From Corynespora cassiicola (taxonomy: Eukaryota; Ascomycota; Dothideomycetes; Pleosporales; Corynesporascaceae): 64,000 nucleotides of DNA. Below the pieces are notes generated by a model. The model was not told where the DNA came from and ran no database searches. It saw only the letters and a list, made by a program, of their open reading frames with translations. The translations under genes were made by a program, and so were the position numbers. The stretch is taken from assembly GCA_022059125.1 (NCBI GenBank), contig JAEUWY010000004.1:4030001-4094000 (forward strand), given 5' to 3'. Positions 34,056 through 44,591 of this stretch are shown here, piece by piece; the first letter of the stretch is position 1, and the number at the start of each line of letters is the position of its first letter.

Positions 34056-35156
34056 ATGTCTGCTAAGACCATTACCGTGTTCGGTGCGACCGGTGTTCAA
34101 GGGTCCTCCGTTGTTCGATCTTTGCAATCGAATGTCGCAAAAGCTTTCAATCTTCGTGGCATCACTCGCAATCCGTCCTCAGACTCCGCTATGGCTCTTT
34201 CGAGATCTGGTGTTGAAGTCACGCAAGCAGATGGATGGGACAAGGCGTCTTTGATCGCCGCATTCCAAGGCAGCTGGGGTGCTTTTGTCAACACAAACTC
34301 CGAGGATCCCGTATTCCTCGACCCAGAGGAGAAGCGCACCGAGTTCGACCTGGGAAAAATCATCGTCGATGCTGCAATTGAGGCCGGAGTGAAGGTTTTT
34401 GTTTACAGTGGATTTCATAGCGCGAAGGACATCACAGAGGGCAAGATTGCCGTTCCAGCTTTTGATGGTAAGTTTCACGTGGCGGCACATTAAGACACCA
34501 CTCATTGTCTCTCCAGATAAAAGCGCAATCTTCGAGTATGCCAAATCTACCGGAAAATTCCAGTCAGTTGTCAACGCAAGCCCAGGCTGGTACTTTGAGA
34601 ATTTCATCATCCAGGACCTGGGTGCCATTTTCGGTGGCTTCCCGTTCACCCCCTCCGAAGATGGAGCCTATGTGTTTAGAGTGCCCCGGTGGGGTGGTAA
34701 GGAAGACGTGCCCTTCATTGCCATCTCTGATGACTTTGGGGACATTGTGCATGGCATTTTTCTTGAGCCTGAGAAATGGAACGGTAAATTAGTTCAGGGC
34801 GTCAGTCACATTGCCACATATGGTGAAGCTGTAAAGGCCTTCACAAAAGGTACGTACCTGGTGAAACATTGTATCTGCAGTTACTGAATCCGCTAGTAAC
34901 CGGGAAGAATGCACGCTTCGAGAGCATTGATAATTGGGAAGATCTGGACGTGTATGGAATTCCCTCGCTCGAAAGTTTGAAACTTATGTTTGGGTTCACT
35001 CAAATTTCTGGCGGTAGATACTATGGAGACGTGACAGAAGCTGATACGGCCGCCATTCTGAAGAAAAATGCGGCCGAAGCCTGTGGACGAAGTGGAGAAG
35101 CCACTAAACTTTTGTCGCTCGAGATATTCTTCAGAAGGAATTTTGGGAGGGAGTAA
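34056..35156 (+). CDS. NmrA-like NAD(P)-binding protein
   Basis: Three exons: 34056-34467, 34517-34849 and 34897-35156; introns of 49 and 47 nt; 334 residues. The N-terminus TITVFGATGVQGSSVVRSL is the NmrA-family dinucleotide-binding glycine motif (GATGxQG), followed by a Rossmann core with GITRNP and VFVYSGFHS, and the family's YFENF segment. The usual Tyr/Lys pair of SDR enzymes is not evident, as in NmrA itself, so it may be a redox sensor or an atypical reductase. Divergent from the bHLH gene. Confidence 0.88.
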
Positions 35157-35394
35157 TCAGTTTCGTCACTATACTCTGCTTATGAGTTCTAATTTGGTAT
35201 TCGAATCAATGATCTACCCGTCTGTTGTATTCCATGACATAGCAAGTTTTTAGTAGCAATTGCCAGGCATCGCATATTTTGATTGTACCATTTTGAAAGG
35301 ACATGCTTGTACTCTAGCCATTGGAACTGGCACCAGCCACTAGATCCTCCATTTCTGTGTACTAAAAGGCAATTCTACTTGATTGGACTGAGAT

Positions 35395-36531
35395 TTACTC
35401 GCACAGCTTGCACAAAAACCCAAACTGACCCCCAATTGCGTCAAAGGCTATACTAAATCCATATAGGAAATTCCTCCCTGTGTTCACGAACGGCCCTGTC
35501 GCGACTGCATCGGGGGCAACATACAGCGGCTGCGAAGGGAACCTCTTGTCCCCGACTTTGAAGTAGTATCCTGCGATTCCGCCATCGTCAAAGCTCGGAA
35601 ACGCGAAAGACAGCCTAGTGCCGGGCTTCACTCGCTTCGAAAATTTAGGTGGTGGGTCGTCATTCTTGATGGTGATGTTAGGCGAGAAACCATATGGCTG
35701 GGCTTGGATGAACATTTGGGGGATACCGGTGTCAATTAGTGCATTGCCGTCAAAGCGCTCCTTGTTGTTGACTTTGAAGCTCATCGTCAGCGGGGCCCAG
35801 TCTCGGGGGTCCTCGGTAGCACCCTTGTTCAATGGGACCCACGCGTATCCGCGCGTCTTCTTTTCCGTTAGACCTAGGCGAACACCCTTTGTTGATACTG
35901 TGTAGCCAATTCGAAATTCTTCCTCATTGACCTTATTCCCATTGATACGCTTGATGTTCAAAAATGGATTGTACTCCGGTGTTCCAAATGGAATGCCGCT
36001 ATCAGGGGTATTGCGACCGAACCCGACCCCCATGTAAGTGATTTTGTTGACATCATTCGGGGTCGGTTCTTTCTCATTCTCCGGACAGGCTCCTTGATCG
36101 GCCCCTGGGTTGTACCACGGGCAGTGCAGTGATTCGTCCACAATAAGAACGGGGACGACCGATGTCGCTTCGGAATCCTTCGACCCGTGGAACTTCACGG
36201 TAAGTTTCACATGACGGCCAATATACAGTAGCCGGCTACTACTGAGGAATTCCCACCCAGGACTACCCTCATCCTCTCCGATCTGAGGAAGGAGAGGCGC
36301 TCCGATTATGATACCAGTGCTGCCCGTGTCTACGGGGAGATCAAAATGCTCTCCTAGTATAGAACCGCTGACCCTCGGGGTTCTTTTGGACGAGAAAGAT
36401 GAAGCAAAGGGCAGAAATATACTTTTCGAGTAACCGGACAGGCTGCTAGGAGACTCCTTTGAGGAAACAGAGAAATCCTGGGCTAGGGCCACCCCAGCAA
36501 AGATGCCAAAGATTGTTGGATTTAGTAACAT
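35395..36531 (-). CDS. Secreted aspartic protease-like protein
   Basis: A single exon of 378 residues. It starts MLLNPTIFGIFAGVALAQ, a signal peptide. The first catalytic motif is VDTGSTG (Asp68) and the second is IDTGIPQ (Asp267), spaced as in pepsin-family (A1) enzymes, with the second motif DTGI instead of the commoner DTGT/S. There is no GPI-type tail. It is expected to be extracellular. It lies convergent to the NmrA-like gene, 238 bp away. Confidence 0.85.
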   Translation of the reverse strand: MLLNPTIFGIFAGVALAQDFSVSSKESPSSLSGYSKSIFLPFASSFSSKRTPRVSGSILGEHFDLPVDTGSTGIIIGAPLLPQIGEDEGSPGWEFLSSSRLLYIGRHVKLTVKFHGSKDSEATSVVPVLIVDESLHCPWYNPGADQGACPENEKEPTPNDVNKITYMGVGFGRNTPDSGIPFGTPEYNPFLNIKRINGNKVNEEEFRIGYTVSTKGVRLGLTEKKTRGYAWVPLNKGATEDPRDWAPLTMSFKVNNKERFDGNALIDTGIPQMFIQAQPYGFSPNITIKNDDPPPKFSKRVKPGTRLSFAFPSFDDGGIAGYYFKVGDKRFPSQPLYVAPDAVATGPFVNTGRNFLYGFSIAFDAIGGQFGFLCKLCE

Positions 36532-37583
36532 GACAATGATTAAGTTGCAGTTGAAGGATCGACAAAGGTCGATTCAAGAACTAGTATTTGAGCGGAAGAT
36601 ATTTCTATTTCGGAATGGATGGCTGTCAACAGAGACTGGAATGTCATTTGTTGTACCACCAGCTCGCCCGATTAATCCTCACGTCGCATTTCAGACCAAC
36701 GATGAGTTTGGTAAACCAAACATTTTTGTTTACATTCATCCATAAAAGAAGCAAGGAAATTGACACATGTCACTGCAGACTCTAAAAAAAAAATGCTGTG
36801 ATGGCGTCAAATACTTGCTTCTCCATGCTTCCATGAGAGGTTGACCAAGAATTTGGGGACAACTGCACAAGGAATATCGTCATGCACTAATTCCGAGGGT
36901 GACCCCTGCCAGTGTACGCACCGAGGGTGTGCAGCTCGTATAGACAGCCCGATTCCAGATGAGATTGAGCTGAGTTTCGCCGAAGATTGACTCCGGAGGC
37001 TCCGGCTGGCCCCATCGGTGCAAGGCGTGCCGGAATACTAGTTTCAGCGGGCGCGGTATCTCTTCACGTAAACGAGAAGCGGCCAAATGAGGCAATGAAC
37101 GGTTTCTCCACAGATTGGCATGCTCTCGTGTGTGGCATTGCCAGAGGGCGAACCAGGGGCGAATAGAGGTACTTGACGCAGGCGCGGAATCCTGCTCCGC
37201 CCTCACCGCTGCACACGGGAAACCATACACGAACGGTGCGGCCTTGTCCAGTCCGGCATCCTTCTCGAAGAGCTTGGCTTGGGCGGCCGCATCCCACCAT
37301 TGGCCCAGGAGTGGGATCGTCGAAGCGGGGCCTTTGCAGGCCAAGCCCCACCAACGGCGGATCAGATAAATTTTACAGCGGATCAGATAACTCTGTTTTG
37401 CCTAACTCGGCCGCCCGATCCAATTAGCAGCACCGAGGGCGGGTCCCATGCCCACGTAACTCGACCGATGGATAGACCAGTTGCCGAACGACACGGTGTG
37501 GACTCATTGCGTGCCGTTGGCCGATGTCGGTGGCGGGCGGGGTGGTGCAATAAAAGCCGTGGACGTCTCGCTGCTGGGTGCTT
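36532..37583. other. Intergenic with GATA-type sites
   Basis: About 1 kb. The 3' half is GC-rich and contains the paired AGATAA repeat listed separately. The 154-codon minus-strand frame at 36880-37344 has no recognisable motif and is not called. Confidence 0.4.
37357..37390 (+). promoter_or_regulatory. Paired GATA-type sites in a direct repeat
   Basis: GCGGATCAGATAA occurs twice (37357-37369 and 37378-37390), start-to-start spacing 21 bp, about two helical turns. Each ends in AGATAA, a consensus fungal GATA-factor site. A third, inverted copy (TTATCTGATC) is at 37595-37604. The pair lies 194-227 bp before the first ATG of the AMID-like gene. Confidence 0.55.
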
Positions 37584-39088
37584 ATGAGAAAATCTTATCT
37601 GATCATCTCTGTCGCCGCCTCCATTGTCCTGCCCCTCCTTTTCTCCAACATGAGACTCAACAACATCTCAGACGGGCTGAACCCGCTTAGCTCGTTTGCC
37701 AACCTGTCGCTCTCTACCCCCCATCGCGTTTTGATTGTCGGTTGTGCGTACGGTGGGATTTCGGCCGTTGTGAACTTGCTGGACTACTCACATGGCAAGG
37801 CCCGCGCGCCCGTGTACCCCGGCCCGGACTTCAAGGGCCTGAAGAGCAAGAAGGGAATTGAAATCACAGTCATTGACGAGCGCGATGGATACTGTACGTC
37901 ATGTGCTCCACTGCAGAAATTTCCCATACTGATGCGTAGACCTCAGTCCACTCGGTCGGCGCACCCCTGGCCCACGTTGCCCCCAAGCACACCAACCTGA
38001 TGTGGAAGCGCTTCTCACACCTCAATGAACTCAAGCACCCGAACCTGCACTTCAAGCATGGCTCTGTCAAGAGCATTGACCCAGCGTCCAAGGTTGCCGA
38101 ATGGCAGGACCGCAACGGCAAGACGCAGCAGCAGGCATACGACTACCTCGTCATGGCCACGGGCCTAAGGAGGCACTGGCCCGCGGTGCCGAGGTACGGA
38201 AGCTACGACGAGTACCTGAAGGACGGCAAGCAGTTCATCTCCAAGATTGTCGGCGGAGACCCAGAGAAGCCCCAGGACGGCAGGAAAATCGTCATCATCG
38301 GCGCCGGGGCCGTCGGTATCGAGTTCGCGGGCGAGATCAAGAACTACTACCCCAACATCGCCGTCACGCTGGTGCACTCCCGTGACCAGGTCCTCTCCTC
38401 GGAGCCCTTGCCGGATGAGGTGAAGGACAAGGCTAAGACTCTGCTCGAAGAAGAAGGTGTCGACCTGGTCCTCGGCAACCGTGCGTCCATCGCCGACCTG
38501 CCCGACGGCAAGTTCGAAGTCACCCTCGCCAACGGCACAAAGATCACGGCCGACTTTGTCATAGACTCGACCAAGAAGGGCTGGCCCACCACCGAGACCC
38601 TCCCCGCCGAGGCTCTGAACGCGGACAAGGAGATTCTCGTCCACAACAACCTCATGTTCAAGTCTCCCATCCCCAACGCAGAGTCGCATTTCGGCGTTGG
38701 TGACGTGATTGAGTGGACCGGCATCAAGCGCGCGGGAAGCGCAATGGTCATGGGCCAGGCCGCCGCACAGAACATCTTCGCTTCCATCCTCAACTCGGAG
38801 AAGTCGGAAGAGGAGGAGAAGTTCTCCTTCTGCGATCTTCCCTCGTGGGCTGCCGTCATTGGCATCGCCATTGGCAAGCAGTGCCTGACCTACGACCCTG
38901 GAAACGGCATGAAGTGGGGTGTCGAGGTCATGAAGGGCTACTTCGGCGATGACCTCGGCTGGGCCGCCAACCTGAGGTATGTCGGCCTCACCGATGTGGA
39001 AGAGAAGAAGAAGGAGGCCATTTCGCAAGAGCCTGAGAACGTCCGGATCAGCGAGGTCGGGGTTGAGCCCGTTTCCGCTGCCGCATGA
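37584..39088 (+). CDS. AMID/FSP1-like NAD(P)H oxidoreductase
   Basis: Exon 1 is 37584-37893 and exon 2 is 37947-39088, with a 53-nt intron; 483 residues. Two dinucleotide folds are visible: HRVLIVGCAYGGISAV (FAD, about residues 47-62) and KIVIIGAGAVGIEFAGE (NAD(P)H), plus FHSVGAPLA and a C-terminal SHFGVGDVIEW that matches the second FAD contact. This is the family of AIF-like flavoproteins, including FSP1/AMID, which reduce quinones. The first 20 residues (SYLIISVAASIVLPLLF) are hydrophobic, so it may be membrane-anchored or exported; a start at 37650 would remove that segment. The intron uses the CAG at 37944-37946 rather than the TAG eight bases earlier, which would break the frame. Confidence 0.88.
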
Positions 39089-39506
39089 GCCACGAATTTT
39101 CTTTTCTAATTTTCTCTGCGCGAATATCTGTACCTTTTAGCGGCATTCTATTTCTCTTGGGTTGGTTTACGAATGACAGACGATATCTCAACCATATCGC
39201 CCTTTTATAGCTATGGGATAATGGCTTGAAATTTTACTGCAGTCACTTTATAGAAATCGGTCTCCCTTCTCTGATGGGCTTCATATATTAGACGGTATAG
39301 AAGGACTGAGGCTTGACTAGTCAAATGATGACTGGATAAACCCGATCCTGACTCGAAATCACCTCCAACGAATTCTGTTGAACCATGTCATTGGTTGGAT
39401 ATATCCTAAATGTTTTTGTAGTGAAGAGGTCGTGGGGTATGGCGGCTGTATGCTTATAATAGAAATCATAACGTCACTGCCACCGACATTTTCGCTCACG
39501 ATTATG
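39089..39506. other. Convergent 3' region
   Basis: About 420 bp between the oxidoreductase and the HET-domain gene. No gene seen. Confidence 0.4.
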
Positions 39507-41483
39507 TTAGATGATTAAAACGTTGCTTTCGTTCGCTGCATCGTACCCAATGCCTGAATCGCTTTGCTGCCAGTGTTCCATGACCGACGACGTCTCGTCA
39601 GCATGATCGCCGGAGAAATACACCATCAACAAACCAGCCCGCTCAAACGTTTCCTTCCCACGGTCAACTCGCCGCAACACGAGTGAATATTCTGCGTCTC
39701 CGAATCGGACGAGCAGAAGCCCAAAAAGCTTCTCTCGCCCCAAAGTCTCCCGCAATCCATCGACATCCGAGTAAAACGCCGTGGCAAAATCGTGCCTTTT
39801 CGGAAAACGTCCGAGTCGAGCTGGCAGTTCGACCACGGGCCCTTTGATCTCAATCACTCCAGCGCAAGGCGCCACACCCCCACTCGAAGCAGCAGACTGA
39901 ACCGGCCAAGCAAACTGATGCTGCACAGAACCCAAGCTCGGCTCGTAAACAATCGGCCCATCCCTACAAGCCCACGACCACGACGGCGCCCGCCCAACCC
40001 CCCCACCCCTCTGCGGATACTCGACACACCTCCACAGCAGATCCAAAACCAAGCTCTCGCGCCACAGCCCAAACACGTACGCCTTCTGCTGGTGCGCCGC
40101 AAAGTCCTCGGCCACGCCCGCCAGCGCGACCAACCGATCGCTCCTCCGCGTGAGCTTCAGCGCAGTGTACTCGGCCACGACGGCGCGCCACCGCTCCGCC
40201 GCGAGCCCGGCCCCGGGCGTGCGGATCGCCTTCTCGTGGCGGATCTTGGGCTGGGCGCTGCTGGGGGCGAGGTGTGCGGCGGCGTGGCACTCGCAGTGCG
40301 ATGATGAGCGGCATTCCCAGGCGAGTTCTTCGGGGCAAAAGTGCAGCACGCGCGGGGAGAGGAGGCGCTCTTGGTAGACCCAGCCGCGGTCCAGGAGGGG
40401 GAACAGCGCGGGTGAGGCGTGGTGGTGGAAGTGGTGGAGGGGGTGGCGGAAGTGGACTGAGGAGGAGGAAGAGGAGGAGTTGTCGATGTAGACGGGGGTT
40501 TGGGAGAACATGCCCATGGAGCCGCCCTTGGCGGACGTCGCGGCCAGGGTTATGAATGTGTTCTTGTAGATTGACGGCATGTTTAGGACTTCTCTGTCGC
40601 AGTCTTGTTCGTCGTCTGAGACGATGCATAGAGAGTCGATCCAGAGGTAGTCGATCCCGAGTCTTCGGAGAAAGGTTATGGCGTCCTGGTAGACTTTTGA
40701 CAAGTCGTCCCAGTCGATGTAGGTCTCGAAACAGTCCAGGTTACTCTTGGTTGTCCTCAGCGGGTGCTCACTGCCCCACTGATGGCTTAGGCAAGCGTAG
40801 GGCTCACGACGCCCATCCCCCAGGGCTAGGTAAACCAAGTCTGACGAGATATCGAGGACCCGTGTCGGTAACGGAGGGGTGACCGTATCCCACGAGCTAC
40901 ACTTGTGCTGGGAGAGACACTCCTGGATCCAGTTCCGCACGCGGCGTAGGCTGATATCAGACGATGTATCGCCAGTCGTTAGGGGCTTGACCGGGATAGC
41001 ATCACCAGGATATGCCACACCTTCTGGGTAATGCATCTCAATCTCCATCTCCACACCATCCACGGAGCTGACCCTGACCCGCAGGTCGCCTCTTTGAGAC
41101 GGATCATACAGCCAGAGAGACAGCATGGGGTTACATTTCCTGTCTTCAGCAGACAAGAAGGCATTTACCCCTCGCTGAAGAAGGTCACACGACTTGCATC
41201 CACCATGGGCGGATATAGTGACTTCTTGCAGAGAGGCCTTGATGCTGTGCACCTGACCAGGTTCTGGTGCCAATAAATTGTTGCAGATGGTGCAGTGGGA
41301 GTAGGCCGCTTCGGGCAACGAGGCTGACGAGGGCTCCGGGGACTCCCCTCGCTGAATTCGAGCGTGCAGAAAGTCTGTCAAGGATTTCATGCGCGAGAAT
41401 ATGATTGGAAGATAGTGGAGAGTAGTGATACAAGGCTGCATTTGCCAAGGGCCAGCGGGTGATTCGAGGTTCGGGCCTGGCAC
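39507..41483 (-). CDS. HET-domain protein
   Basis: An uninterrupted frame of 658 residues; a later in-frame ATG at 41390 (MKSLTDFLHARIQ, 627 residues) is also a plausible start. The heterokaryon-incompatibility domain lies at about residues 225-380, with YACLSHQWG, KVYQDAITFLRRLGIDYLWIDSLCI and STYKN-like MPSIYKNTFITLAAT. The usual IQDD after LCI is replaced by VSDDEQD. The N-terminal half has paired cysteines (CTICNN, GCKSCD). HET proteins trigger nonself-recognition cell death in filamentous ascomycetes. The C-terminus has no repeats. Confidence 0.92.
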   Translation of the reverse strand: MPGPNLESPAGPWQMQPCITTLHYLPIIFSRMKSLTDFLHARIQRGESPEPSSASLPEAAYSHCTICNNLLAPEPGQVHSIKASLQEVTISAHGGCKSCDLLQRGVNAFLSAEDRKCNPMLSLWLYDPSQRGDLRVRVSSVDGVEMEIEMHYPEGVAYPGDAIPVKPLTTGDTSSDISLRRVRNWIQECLSQHKCSSWDTVTPPLPTRVLDISSDLVYLALGDGRREPYACLSHQWGSEHPLRTTKSNLDCFETYIDWDDLSKVYQDAITFLRRLGIDYLWIDSLCIVSDDEQDCDREVLNMPSIYKNTFITLAATSAKGGSMGMFSQTPVYIDNSSSSSSSVHFRHPLHHFHHHASPALFPLLDRGWVYQERLLSPRVLHFCPEELAWECRSSSHCECHAAAHLAPSSAQPKIRHEKAIRTPGAGLAAERWRAVVAEYTALKLTRRSDRLVALAGVAEDFAAHQQKAYVFGLWRESLVLDLLWRCVEYPQRGGGVGRAPSWSWACRDGPIVYEPSLGSVQHQFAWPVQSAASSGGVAPCAGVIEIKGPVVELPARLGRFPKRHDFATAFYSDVDGLRETLGREKLFGLLLVRFGDAEYSLVLRRVDRGKETFERAGLLMVYFSGDHADETSSVMEHWQQSDSGIGYDAANESNVLII

Positions 41484-41765
41484 GTGAGCTTATCGATAAG
41501 CCGGCTTCTAGGATGGACGCAAAGAGCAGAACGAGGAAGGGCACAAAGAGGACGGTCATACCATTCTCAGATTGAATTGTGAGTGGAAAGGTTGCTAAAT
41601 GAGCCAAACTCCCTTGGATCCAGGCCGTAACTGTATGTATACAAACAACCAAGTGCTGCAACATCTCTGTTGGTATATCCAAAAAAAAGTATCTATGTAC
41701 ACAACGCCAAATACAAAATCGCTATGCACCAAAACGCCAATACTATGCGAAAAGCCGCCGAAAGC
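41484..41765. other. Short intergenic region
   Basis: 282 bp between two minus-strand genes; only promoter and 3' sequence are expected here. Confidence 0.3.
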
Positions 41766-43580
41766 TTACTTGTTCATGCGCACCATCCGCTCAGGATCTC
41801 TCCACCAAGCGCACTGCTCCATGCGAATACCCTCATCTTCGTCCTCGAGATGGACGCCTCCTCGAGCCGCGTTACCCACAACAAGCTCTTTGCCTCCTAG
41901 CTTCTCATACTTCTGCCAATACGCGGCTCCAGAAATGGCATGCTTGTTTGGGTCCCCAGAGACGATGAAAGAAGCATAGTAATTTGCGTAAAGCTCCGAA
42001 ATTTCTGGGAACTCCACATTAGGGACGCCGTTGAAGTAGGCGGCGTCGGATGCATGCGGTACGCCCAGATAGGCCGGGGCATAGTTCGGGGTGTTAAAAC
42101 GCGCCTTGTAGACTGGAACACCGGCCTTGGACATGCGGTAGGCGGTCTCTTGAACAGGGCAGATGTAGCTATAGTCGCCATACGCAGCGCTAATTCTCTC
42201 ATACTGAGGTGACACATATGTACTCGTGTCCGGGATATAAGGCCCGGTTCCTAGGTTTGGGTCGGGATAGAGCTTCTCCAGATCTTTGAGATCCTGCTCG
42301 GTAAGACCTGGTAGAAGATTGGCCATGAAGTTGATAAAGTCTGCGTTGGAGACGAGGTTCTGTGGCGAAAAGACTGTCCCTTCATCGTTGGTGCTGGTGA
42401 TGAGGGTCGGGATTTTGAAAAAGGTCTCATCGATCCCAGAGATACTACCCCTCTTCTCGATCAATGGTCCCGGCGACACAGGCTGCCATGGCCAGGTAAT
42501 GTTGTAATTGGACTGCGAGTAGATGTCGGCAGATGTTTGCTGGAGCGAAGCGAGCGGAGCAGCCTTTAAACAAGCCAATGCAGCATCGTTGGGTGACTTT
42601 GGACAGCCGACTTGTTCCATGAACTGGTCGTATTGGCGGACCGACAGGGGGAACGTGGCAGGGGGGAATGCGCGTGCAGTCGGAGCACCAGAAGACAATA
42701 TGGCTTGGCTGAATAGCTGGTTTCCTTGGTCCTTGCCATAGTCGTGGAAAAGGTGGACGCCGACTGAATGGGCACCGGCGCTCTGGCCACCAAGGGTGAT
42801 TCGGTCCGGATCGCCACCGAAATAGGAAACGTACTTGCGCATGAACTCCAACAACATCCTCTGATCCCGTAGTCCTAGGTTTAGCAAGCCCTCGTCTTCG
42901 AACAGCTTGCTTGGAAGACTCCCAAAAGCCCCCAGTCGATATTGCGGCGTTACCACTATCAAGGGTTCGCTGCTCCTGTTGACGAAAGCTGCGCCATCAA
43001 AACTGCGACCATTGCCAAAAACAAAGGCACCTCCATGGAGAAAGATGAAGACTGGGAGCTTCTGGGAGTAAGGTATCCCAGAGGTCCGATACAGGTTGAA
43101 GTTCAAGCAAGCTTCGGAATGAGTGAGAGCATTGTAGGGGCTCTGAACACAGATGGGACCATAGTCCTTTGCATCCTTGGTACCAGTGAACTGCTCGGGC
43201 CAGGTGACGGGCTCGAAGCGGGATTCGTTGATGGGCTGTGTCGAGAAGTCAATGCCCAGCCAGGCGTCGATGGGCTTGGGGAACTGAAGTCGCGACTGCA
43301 GGGTGGCTTGGACCTGTGTCCCCAGAAACTTGCCATAGCCAGGGAGGTTGACGAGCAGGGGCTGGGCCGGGTCGTGGCTGTAGTCGGGGGGGCCAGCAGG
43401 CCTGGAAAATGCAGAATTGCTATAAAGCCAGACGGCCAGCAAGAAGGAGAAGAGGACGGCCATGAGGGTAAGCAGGTTTGCGCGGAACTTGCTCCAGAGA
43501 GACTGCGCAAGGAGCGCGGCCCTCGAGGGGGCCTCGCCCTCATTTAGAAGAGGCTGATAATGGGCGTCGTCGGTCGCCAT
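41766..43580 (-). CDS. Membrane-anchored type B carboxylesterase
   Basis: A single exon of 604 residues. After a 34-residue hydrophilic N-terminus there is one hydrophobic segment (about residues 35-53, LLTLMAVLFSFLLAVWLY), giving a type II membrane anchor. The alpha/beta-hydrolase domain has HGGAFVFGNG (oxyanion loop), the nucleophile in GGQSAGAHS (Ser267), Glu400 in STNDEGTVF and His509 in GVPHASD. It hydrolyses carboxyl esters; substrate unknown. The lumenal or extracellular side would hold the catalytic domain. Confidence 0.92.
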   Translation of the reverse strand: MATDDAHYQPLLNEGEAPSRAALLAQSLWSKFRANLLTLMAVLFSFLLAVWLYSNSAFSRPAGPPDYSHDPAQPLLVNLPGYGKFLGTQVQATLQSRLQFPKPIDAWLGIDFSTQPINESRFEPVTWPEQFTGTKDAKDYGPICVQSPYNALTHSEACLNFNLYRTSGIPYSQKLPVFIFLHGGAFVFGNGRSFDGAAFVNRSSEPLIVVTPQYRLGAFGSLPSKLFEDEGLLNLGLRDQRMLLEFMRKYVSYFGGDPDRITLGGQSAGAHSVGVHLFHDYGKDQGNQLFSQAILSSGAPTARAFPPATFPLSVRQYDQFMEQVGCPKSPNDAALACLKAAPLASLQQTSADIYSQSNYNITWPWQPVSPGPLIEKRGSISGIDETFFKIPTLITSTNDEGTVFSPQNLVSNADFINFMANLLPGLTEQDLKDLEKLYPDPNLGTGPYIPDTSTYVSPQYERISAAYGDYSYICPVQETAYRMSKAGVPVYKARFNTPNYAPAYLGVPHASDAAYFNGVPNVEFPEISELYANYYASFIVSGDPNKHAISGAAYWQKYEKLGGKELVVGNAARGGVHLEDEDEGIRMEQCAWWRDPERMVRMNK

Positions 43581-44591
43581 GGTGAGGGGTACCGTGGGAA
43601 AAGGGCCGCGCGCGGCGTCAAGGTGTGCTTCTGCGGTGCATGTGTGACCGAACTACCCGGGTGCACAGAATAACGATGGTGATCGGAAGGGGATGGTGAT
43701 GGAGAAGGTTTGACGGCTGACCCCGGGGATGCGGGGGGCAAAGACTGAGGTTCCAGCCAAGCCAGCCCCTAAACGGCAAGCACCTCTGGCGCAAGCGAGA
43801 AGCTTGATCCCGGCCTCTCGCCCTGCCCATCCACGTGTTTCACACACGAGATGTGTATTCGGCCCGTGCAGCGTCGGAAAGCGCATTCCGCATGGGCCGG
43901 AGAGGGGTACACGAGGGGCACTTGATTGATTCTTGCAAAAAGTACCTCGTTCTGTCCCCGAGCCCGGCCCCAGGTACCTCTGGGAGCTGCACAGCCTGCG
44001 CCAAGCCGGACGGCCGTCGCCCAAGCTTCCAAGTGCCCGATGGACTCCAGCCTCGCGGTAGGCCCGGGGCCAGCAGCCCGTGGCCGACCTCGTCGTGCAT
44101 GCTCGTTTTCTAGCTCTTCCTAGGTACCTGCGATCATCGCCGCGTGCATCATCGGAAGCGCCTCGCGAACGGCTGCTGTGCATCGAGGGGCGCACACAAT
44201 GGAAAAAAACAATGTCTCGGGCGGCCGGGTGTAGACAGCCACCTGACGATCAACACAACAGCATTAGCATTAGGCCTGCGGTGCATTTGCATTCGCCCGT
44301 GACGGCGTCATCGGTGTGTCCAGGCCCATCAAGGGCGAACTATTAATTTCCGGCGATCCTTCCTGAATCGTCTATACATCCACCTAGCAACCTTATGGAC
44401 TGACCCATGGTACTGCTCACCACCTGCAACCTTTATGCACCAACGCTTTTATCCTCCGGCGCACCGCAGCAACCCGTCGCACCGCAGCAACCCGCCGCAC
44501 CCGTAAGCTGCGACCATGTCCTGCCTGCCCCGTCATTCTGTGACCCCCCCAACAAATCCAAAAAACACCCCTCCCAGAAGATGCAACCAGC
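43581..44591. other. GC-rich intergenic, 1 kb
   Basis: Promoter of the esterase gene and 3' flank of the dehalogenase gene. It holds two AGGTACCT palindromes (43972-43979, 44122-44129) and an 18-bp tandem repeat at 44461. No gene is supported despite several open frames, which reflect GC content. Confidence 0.4.
44461..44496 (+). repeat. Two-copy 18-bp tandem repeat
   Basis: GCACCGCAGCAACCCGYC occurs twice in tandem (44461-44478, 44479-44496), differing at one base, and is followed by a partial third copy. Non-coding. Confidence 0.7.

Noticed and set aside
36880..37344. 154-codon minus-strand frame
   Set aside because: No motif, no splice partners, lies in a GC-rich promoter-like region.
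38165..39028. Long antisense open frame opposite the AMID-like gene
   Set aside because: It mirrors the codon bias of the real gene on the plus strand.
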